Positions 58,014 to 64,000 of a stretch of 64,000 nucleotides of DNA are shown in pieces. The notes beneath the pieces were generated by a model. It saw only the letters and a program-made list of their open reading frames with translations. It ran no database searches and was not told the DNA's origin. The translations under genes and the position numbers were made by a program. Numbering within the stretch: position 1 is the first letter of the stretch; each line of letters starts with the position of its first letter. Origin of the DNA: Russula earlei (Eukaryota; Basidiomycota; Agaricomycetes; Russulales; Russulaceae); assembly GCA_025769875.1 (NCBI GenBank), contig JAGFNK010000128.1, positions 53,425-117,424 on the forward strand. The letters are read 5' to 3'.

Positions 58014-58608
58014 TGTTGTGATCTACCCTTCTTTCGGTTTGTCCCTGAAACACTTCTTATTGTTCTCTACTTTTACCCTCGTCCCCTTGGTTACCGTTTC
58101 ATCCCTTGATATTGATGGCCCCTTATTGTTTCACTCATTGTGTTTTATCTATTGTTTGAGTCCCTTTTGCTACTGGTTAGTAATTATCTATTGTTCTGCA
58201 TATGGTACTGTACAGCCCTGCTAGATACAGTATTTAAGTGCCTGTAGAAGCTGGGGAATGCCCCAAGCTTAGCTTTGTCTCATCTCCTGTTGCATCCCTT
58301 GCCCTGCACGCCCTCCCAAATCACAAACTTGCTTGTGCTGGCCTATACCTTGCTTGACCTAAGCACACCTCAGGGAACCCTTGTGTTTCTCTTCCTCCTC
58401 TGCTTCTCTCTCATCATCCTCCTCTTCTGTGAAACCAGAAGATTGACTCTGTCTGTGGACTGAGTCATTGTCTGACTCAGCCTTGAGACGCTAAACCCTT
58501 GATCCGGTCTCCTTGAGCCAGCCCCACTGAAACCCTTGAACCAAGTCACAGGGACTTGGCCCCCACTGAACCTTGAGCTAACGCTCTTATGGCCATGATG
58601 CTGTAACA
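58014..58608 (+). repeat. 3' LTR of B
   Basis: Pairs with 42611-43205 and follows a polypurine tract (GAGGGGGGCATGA). TATTTAAG near 58230 is the promoter candidate. Confidence 0.93.
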
Positions 58609-58613
58609 GAGAC

Positions 58614-59675
58614 AATGCAAAGGAGAGGCTGGAGGGGGGATAGGGAGAGTGCTGGTGGGTGGTTGCTTGGGTGCTGATGGCACTGCTGAACGCGATTGTG
58701 GGTGGGATGATTGGAGAGATTGGATGGCAGATGCAAGGTAGAGGAGCAAGGGGGTGTGGATGTAGAAAGGGAGAGGGAAGACAGCAGCAGGCTGGGAAAT
58801 GGATGCATAGGCAGTGTGCAGATCTCTGACTAACAAAATGAGAGACTAGTAAAAGGGGAGAAAAAGCATACAGAAACATACAGTAGCAACACTGTCCGAT
58901 GGCAATGAAGATGGTGGCATGGTACAGGGCTCTTTGGTGGTGCATCAGGACTCATCAGTGCATGGTGAAGGCAGGGGCATTGAGGGCAAGGGTGTGCGGC
59001 AGTTGATTGATGTGAGGTGGCATGCTGGTGGTGGTGATGATGATGCAAGGACAAAGAGGAGATGGCATGAAAGGAATACACACATATGTACTCTTGTAAG
59101 TGATTCATGGCCAGCCATATAGCTGTGTGGGTGAGTTGACAAAACTCACCCATAAAGTGACCACAAGCAGAACGCACTGAACAATGGACTTGACAATGTT
59201 CATATATGGCAATGTTTGACCTCAGGAGCAAGAGAATGGGCAAGGTGAAGGTGAGGTGGGTGTGAGAAGCCATGTACAGTGTCCAAGTGATGTGTGGCAG
59301 CCAGGAAGCAACTCAAAAAAAACAAGTGTACACATATGCGCCACTGAATCACTCAGTGTTTGCATTCACATTTGTTTGCTGCAAATCACTTACAAGAGTA
59401 CATATGTGCATATTCCTTTTGTGCCATCTCCTCTTTGTCCTCACATTATCATTGTTGCTGCCAGCACGCCACCTCACCCCCATCAACTGCTGCAAGCCCT
59501 TGCCCTCAACGCCCTCACCTTCACCATGCACTAACAAGTCCTGATGCACTGCTGAAGAGCCCCATACCATGCTGCCATCTTCATTGCCATTGGACAGTGT
59601 TGCTACTGTATGTTTCAGTATGCTTTTTCTCCCCTTTTACTAGTCTCTCATTCTGTTAGTCAGAGATCTGCACGC
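58614..59675. other. Centre and inner arms of fold-back element 2
   Basis: 58614 to about 59115 is the inner left arm (minus copy) and about 59385-59675 the inner right arm (plus copy) of the same sequence; both include the ACTTACAAGAGTACATATGTG segment. About 59116-59384 is the unpaired centre. No gene is seen. Confidence 0.6.
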
Positions 59676-60636
59676 TGTCAAGACTCACTGTTGAACTATC
59701 CAGTTCAAGAGCGAGGGATAAGCTCGATGACGAGTCGATAGACGTCCAAGAGTGCGTGGGCAAGAAGTAGAATCCAGAGTAGTAACAGATACCAGAGAGG
59801 TATTGTTACTGTGAGAGTCGAGCAATCACGCAGGGAAGGGGCCAGAGTAGTCACAAGGGGACGGTCCTTAAAGGAGTATCCCAGGGTTGAGAGTGCCGTA
59901 AACAAATGGACAGTCTGAGGACTGTCCGCTACTTTATTGAGCGCTTATATACTACAAGAGAACTGCTAAATAGGGAACAAGTCATAACCTTGTTATCAAG
60001 CACAATAGAGTGATGAGTAAGAAGTCGGAGGACGCTTACTGAGCATGCTCGGTCATGCTCAGTAAGCTGCTGAGTAAGAAGACTCTTCTTGATGAGTAAG
60101 AGTATCCACTGTCCACGTGTTTACTACTTTTAGTGCACGTGTAAGCACCTGATTCATTTCTTGTTAGTTAGTTTAGGGCCGGTCATTTGAGGACTTGTAG
60201 TTTGGTTAGGGAATAGTGTCATCTTATAAGGCCCTTATATAGTTCTATTAGGGTCCTTAGAGTCGACCCTAATACTTCTATTAAGGTCCTTAGTATTGCC
60301 TTATAGTCGTTCCATAGTTATTAGAGTTGGTCTAATAACGCGTTGTAGGGCCTTTGATACTAGGTTAGTGCCTATTGTAGAGCTCCTAGGGTCGTTCCAA
60401 AGGGTCCTTAGGAAGGCCCTAATACTGTCTTTTGTTGCTAGAAGGGTTGCCTTTAAGTGGGGCTTGCTGTATGTCGATTGTGCCGAGAATCGCTCGCGCA
60501 ACAATGCGCGCGCGATATTGTGGACACCTCTACTCACCCCTTTTGCTCGTGTGAACAGGGTGACACCATAGAGACCAGGTTTCCTCCTATAAGGAAGGGT
60601 CCTTCAAGGGCCCTCTCCGGAGAATGGTTCATGACA
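59676..60636 (+). repeat. Solo LTR, family G, in right arm of fold-back element 2
   Basis: 961 bp, TGTCAAGACTCACTG...GGTTCATGACA, flanked by CACGC (59671-59675 and 60637-60641). Confidence 0.92.
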
Positions 60637-60899
60637 CACGCCACCTATGCATCCATTTCCCAGCCTGCCACCATCTTCCCATTCCTTTCTACATCCACAC
60701 CCCCTGGCTCCTCTACCTCACATCTGCCATCCAATCTCTCTAATTGTCCCACCCACAATCATGTTCAGCAGCACCATCAGCACCCAAGCAACCACCCACC
60801 AGCACTCTCCCTATCCCCCCTCCAGCCTCTCCTTTGCATTGTCTCCCCCTCATGTCACGACTTGACCACAACCCCTCATCACCACACCTGGCCTCAGCC

Positions 60900-62333
60900 T
60901 GTCAAGACTCACTGTCAAACAATTGTTGAAAATGCACAGTGCATGTGATTAGATAGCAGCAGATGATAAGATCGCAGGCAGATCTATCAGACAATAGTTC
61001 AGTTTAGTTGATACAAAACTGATATAAATAATGTACCTATCAGACAATAGCTACAAGCATTATCAGTACAGAGCGATAAGATATCATAGACTAAGTACTC
61101 ACTTCAGTTTAGTTGATACAAAACTGAGTGATCTATGTGCTTTGTGGCATTCTTAAGGACCTCAGACCGCCACTAAGTGCAGTGCAGCTAACTACCATTA
61201 TGGATCACTAAGTGTGTCTGAGGATCAGTGGTACCTAGCTACCAATTGTCCAAATCATCTAATCAATGTCTCTAATGTACTGCAGCGTATGAGCTGAAGC
61301 CGGTAATGCCTGGTCCGGGTGATCCAACGCATCAATGCATCAGAGTTGTGATTGCATCACAATGCACCTGGGGCTCAGGCCAGTGCTCATCTCAACGACA
61401 ATCCAGTTCAAGAGTGAGGGGTTAGTTCAAAGACAAGTTGATAGACATCCAAGATGGCATGGGTGAGAAGTAGAGTCCAGAGCAGTAACAAATACCAGAG
61501 AGGTATGGTTACTGGTAAGGTTGAGCAGGTACACAGAGAGAAGCCAGAATAGTCACAAGGGGACGGTCCTTAAAGGAGTATCCCATGGATGGAGAGTGCC
61601 ATAAACAAATGGACAGTCTGAGGACTGTCCGTTACTTTATTGAGCACTTATATACTACAAGAGAACTGCTAAATAGGGAACAAGTCATAACCTTGTTATC
61701 AAGCACATAGAGTGATGAGTAAGAGGTCAGAGTGCACTTACTGAGCATGCTCAGTCATGCTCAGTAATCTGCTGAGTAAGAAGGCTTCTCTTGATGAGGA
61801 GCCTTTATTGTTCACATGTTTACTGTCCTAGTACATGTGTGAAGCACCTGATTCATTTGCTGTTAGTTAGTTTAGGGCTGGTTGTTTGAGGACTTGTAGT
61901 TTGGTTCAGGGAATTTGGTTGCCTATAAGACCCCTTATATACTTCTATTAGGGTCCTTAGAGTCGACCCTAATACTTCTATTAAGGTCCTTAGTATTGCT
62001 GTACAGTTGTTCTATAGTTATTAGAGTCAGTCTAATAATGCATTGTAGGGTCTTTAGTATTGTGCTAGTGCCTATCATAGGGCACTTAGTTGTCCTAAAG
62101 GGTCCTTAGGGAGGCTCTAATACTGTCCTTTACTGCTAAAAGGGTTGCCATTAAGTGGGGCTTGCTGTATGTCGATTGTGCTGAGAATCGCTCGCATGAC
62201 AATGCGCACATGATATTGTGGACACCTCTACTCACCCCTTTGTCCATGTGAACAGGATGATACCATAGAGGCTGGGTTTCCTCTCATAAGGAAGGGTCCT
62301 TCAAGGGCCCTCTCCAGGAAATGGTTCATGACA
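60900..62333 (+). repeat. Solo LTR, family G, split by repeat F
   Basis: Starts TGTCAAGACTCACTGT at 60900, is interrupted after 14-16 bp by repeat F, and resumes near 61401 to GGTTCATGACA at 62333. CAGCC flanks it (60895-60899 and 62334-62338). Confidence 0.88.
60914..61400 (+). repeat. Repeat F, copy 2, inside LTR G
   Basis: About 490 bp, the inverse of 12780-13195. It holds two copies of TTCAGTTTAGTTGATACAAA (about 60990 and 61102) and of ATCAGACAATAG. Short inverted ends (TTGTTGA...TCAACGACAA) suggest a small DNA element. Confidence 0.5.
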
Positions 62334-62931
62334 CAGCCATCCTTCACAAATTGCCACATGCCACTACCACAGCTGCTGGAGACCACAACTTGATACCTCA
62401 CATTGTCCAGCTTTGGTCCCCTTCTTACATCTAGATTTCCTTTCATATGTCTGTCTTTTGTGTTTTTTCCTGTCCCTTAGCCTTAGTTCCCACCTGTATA
62501 TGCTACCATCTTGATTAAAGTTGCCCTGTTGTCCTCTTATCATCTGTGTGAACCTGAGTGCAGTTGAATGAACAAACACATTCTTGTGTTCCTGCTAGGG
62601 CTCCTCCCAGTCAAAAACACTATGGGGCTGCCTCAAGACAGCCCATGGGTACAACATGAGGGCAAAATAATAGATATTGACCATGAGTTTGAGTTGTAAT
62701 TCATCAACACATGTGGAGGTGGCTTGAGTCCAGCTCCACCAATTCTCACTCAAATCTCATGAAAACAATGGGCTGCCTAGCCCTTATTCAGGCAATTCAG
62801 GGACAATAGGTTTCATATGATTGAAGGTGTTTTGAGTTAGATATTTATCCCACATGTTTGAGGGGGTTTTCTGCGCCAATTTGGGTGGAATTCAAGCTCC
62901 ACCAAGTGCACTGAAAACAGCAATAAATAAG

Positions 62932-63046
62932 ATCAATGGTCACATCTATGAACGTGTCCTACCAATGCAGATATGCTTGAGTCAAGCAAGCAATACTTGT
63001 GGAGGGAAGGAGTGTTAGATCCTTCTGGAGTTTGGCAACAGATGAG
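62932..63046 (-). repeat. Repeat K, copy 2
   Basis: The inverse of 27428-27537 with few differences, directly to the right of fold-back element 2. The following 200 bp (63047-63257) hold a TATATAG near 63138 but nothing recognisable. Confidence 0.55.
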
Positions 63047-63257
63047 AGGGGCTCTGCAGACAGGGTAGGAGTCAACTGTTTGGGATTGGCAAACTAAGTC
63101 AAGCTTAAGGCTCAACTGCTACAAACTGGGGGCTTTATATAGCCCTCAGGGATAAGGTTTGTGCTACTGCAGTACTGGTTGGTGCTATAGAAAAAAAGGT
63201 GGCTCATAGAAGCAATAGTTGCTTCTGTGTAAATGATCTCAGTGCTGGAAGCATTAA

Positions 63258-64000
63258 GGCCCCATTTACCAACCGAGAACTCTTGAATCTTGAACTTGAA
63301 CTCGGATTTCAGTATTTTCTGGGGGTGACAGGAGTCACAGGCATGATGAACAATAACTTGATTAACTAATACAAGTTTCTTTAATTATAATTTTTTAATT
63401 ATAATTATGAGCTCTTTCCCACCAGATTTGCAAATTCGCTTGTTGTGATTGCATATTTGCGTGTGTGAAGTTAGATGTCCGCATATCAGAGTTAACTCGG
63501 GAGTTGGTACTTGGCTTTGTTTGGGACTTTCCCTCCATCGTCTTTTTCCATGTATGAATGGTGTGTGTTTTCTCTCACCTTCTTCTTTTTTTTAATCCCC
63601 TCCTCCCTCCATACCTCCTTTGTTCAGTACCCCCATCATACATGCAGACCGGCTCAGCCTCTGATTCTTCTGTGGGAGAAAGTCAAGCAGATGGTAACAC
63701 CACATGGACAACTAAGGATGAAGTGGCCTTTTTAGATTTTCTTTTGAAGCATGGGGACGAAATGACCTCCAACTCTATGTTCAAGGACCACATCTTCAAT
63801 GACGCAGCCTCTCAGATCAACCCCCTTCATGAGAATGGTGGCATCAGACTGGGAGCACATGCAAAACAAATGGAACAGGGTGCTGGTATTGTCCTCTGCA
63901 TCCCTTCCCTCAATGCTGACACTGTCCAAACAGTTGAAGACTGAATACAGTATCATCTTGTCCTCAAGCTACAGTCTGGGTTCCCTGGGATGACGAGAAA
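63258..64000 (+). mobile_element. Harbinger-like element, left end, continuing past the window
   Basis: GGCCCCATTTACCAACCGAG... at 63258, preceded by TAA, matches the MITE ends over about 75 bp (through GTGACAGGAGTCACAGG) and then diverges from the MITE interior. A Myb/SANT-like gene follows inside it. PIF/Harbinger elements carry a DDE nuclease and a Myb-like protein, so this may be a larger relative of the MITEs. The transposase would lie beyond 64000. Confidence 0.6.
63642..64000 (+). pseudogene. Myb/SANT-like DNA-binding protein, probably frameshifted; runs off the right edge
   Basis: From ATG 63642 (MQTGSASDSSVGESQADG) the frame enters a domain of the Myb_DNA-bind_3 kind common in Agaricomycetes: TTWTTKDEVAFLDFLLKHGDE, then a MFKDHIFNDAASQINPLHEN segment with GGIRLG. 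The next conserved pieces lie in other frames: EHMQNKWNRV near 63856-63885, LKTEYSIIL near 63930, LQSGF near 63970, then W-D-D-E-K at about 63984-63998. A GT-AG intron (about 63889-63928) explains one shift; the last jump needs a small deletion. Such proteins bind transposon ends or assist nuclear import in Harbinger systems. It is probably decayed. Confidence 0.65.

Larger units (their letters stand above)
42611..58608 (+). mobile_element. Chromovirus B, full length, interrupted by A3, degenerate
   Basis: LTRs of 595 bp (42611-43205 and 58014-58608) with GAGAC duplications (42606-42610 and 58609-58613). Without A3 (44107-52410) it is about 7.7 kb: gag, pol, chromodomain, ORF3. Its RT (YLDD) and gag are clearly a different lineage from A and C. 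Confidence 0.95.
33747..62923. mobile_element. TA-flanked fold-back element 2, about 2.5 kb expanded to 29 kb by insertions
   Basis: Ends TTGCTGTTTTCAGC...GCTGAAAACAGCAA are flanked by TA (33745-33746 and 62924-62925). The left arm is 33747-34139, 34975-35140, 42537-42605 and 58614 to about 59115. The right arm is about 59385-59675, 60642-60894 and 62339-62923. Each arm totals about 1.13 kb and they are inverted copies around a centre of about 270 bp. Each arm repeats the right third of TA element 1 (about 17608-18915). The arms carry an AATAAA signal but no recognisable protein. All the intervening sequence is later insertions, each bounded by 5-bp duplications. Confidence 0.75.

Noticed and set aside
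33747..62923. The 33.7-kb and 62.6-kb inverted copies as two separate insertions
   Set aside because: Both inner arms, the equal arm lengths and the outer TA flanks fit one element better, though exact alignment is still the deciding test.

Overview
The window looks like a repeat-dense stretch of a basidiomycete (probably Agaricomycete) nuclear genome. Short spliced introns of about 50-125 nt, microexons, chromodomain Ty3/gypsy retrotransposons, a Harbinger-type Myb/SANT-like protein and a mariner-type transposase with introns point there; the rank is inference. All alignments were made by eye.

Host genes. Only the left edge and one small island look like host sequence. A multi-exon minus-strand gene (1097 down past position 1) diverges from a plus-strand three-exon gene (1506-2289) for a small, probably mitochondrial, membrane protein. 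A third, three-exon minus-strand gene (33432-32789) encodes a one-helix protein with a charged, coiled-coil-like tail. I recognise none of the three families.

Transposon nests. From 2606 to 12605 a TTA-type MITE is split by a solo LTR (family B), which is split by a full chromovirus (A1, 3117-11962), which carries a second MITE and a solo LTR (family G). From 12606 to 18917 lie diverged repeats, a mariner-like transposase pseudogene and a 3.2-kb TA-flanked element with about 350-bp inverted ends. A 5'-truncated chromovirus (C, 18918-25010) follows, holding a solo LTR of its own family. Positions 25011-32800 hold GA-rich repeats, solo LTR G, and an integrase fragment split by a 3.1-kb TA-flanked element. 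From 33747 to 62923 is one ancient fold-back element whose two arms, about 1.13 kb each once insertions are removed, contain a solo LTR (G'), chromovirus A2 (35146-42531), chromovirus B (42611-58608) with the young chromovirus A3 (minus, 44107-52410) inside it, and two more G LTRs. The right edge starts a Harbinger-like element (63258 onward) whose end resembles the MITE ends.

How the parts relate. The three chromovirus families (A, B, C) share the order gag, pol (protease, RT, RNase H, integrase, chromodomain), then a third ORF after the chromodomain. The three third ORFs share a Pro/Gly motif and a C-terminal CCHC knuckle followed by an extra cysteine. A and B have a post-LTR site complementary to their own predicted 5' RNA end (Tf1-like self-priming) and a GGATTTT heptamer in the same phase just before the gag stop, with pol in the -1 frame. 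Most element decay is CGA to TGA, which suggests CpG deamination. A3 is youngest: its LTRs differ at four sites, all CpG transitions, and its gag and third ORF are intact.
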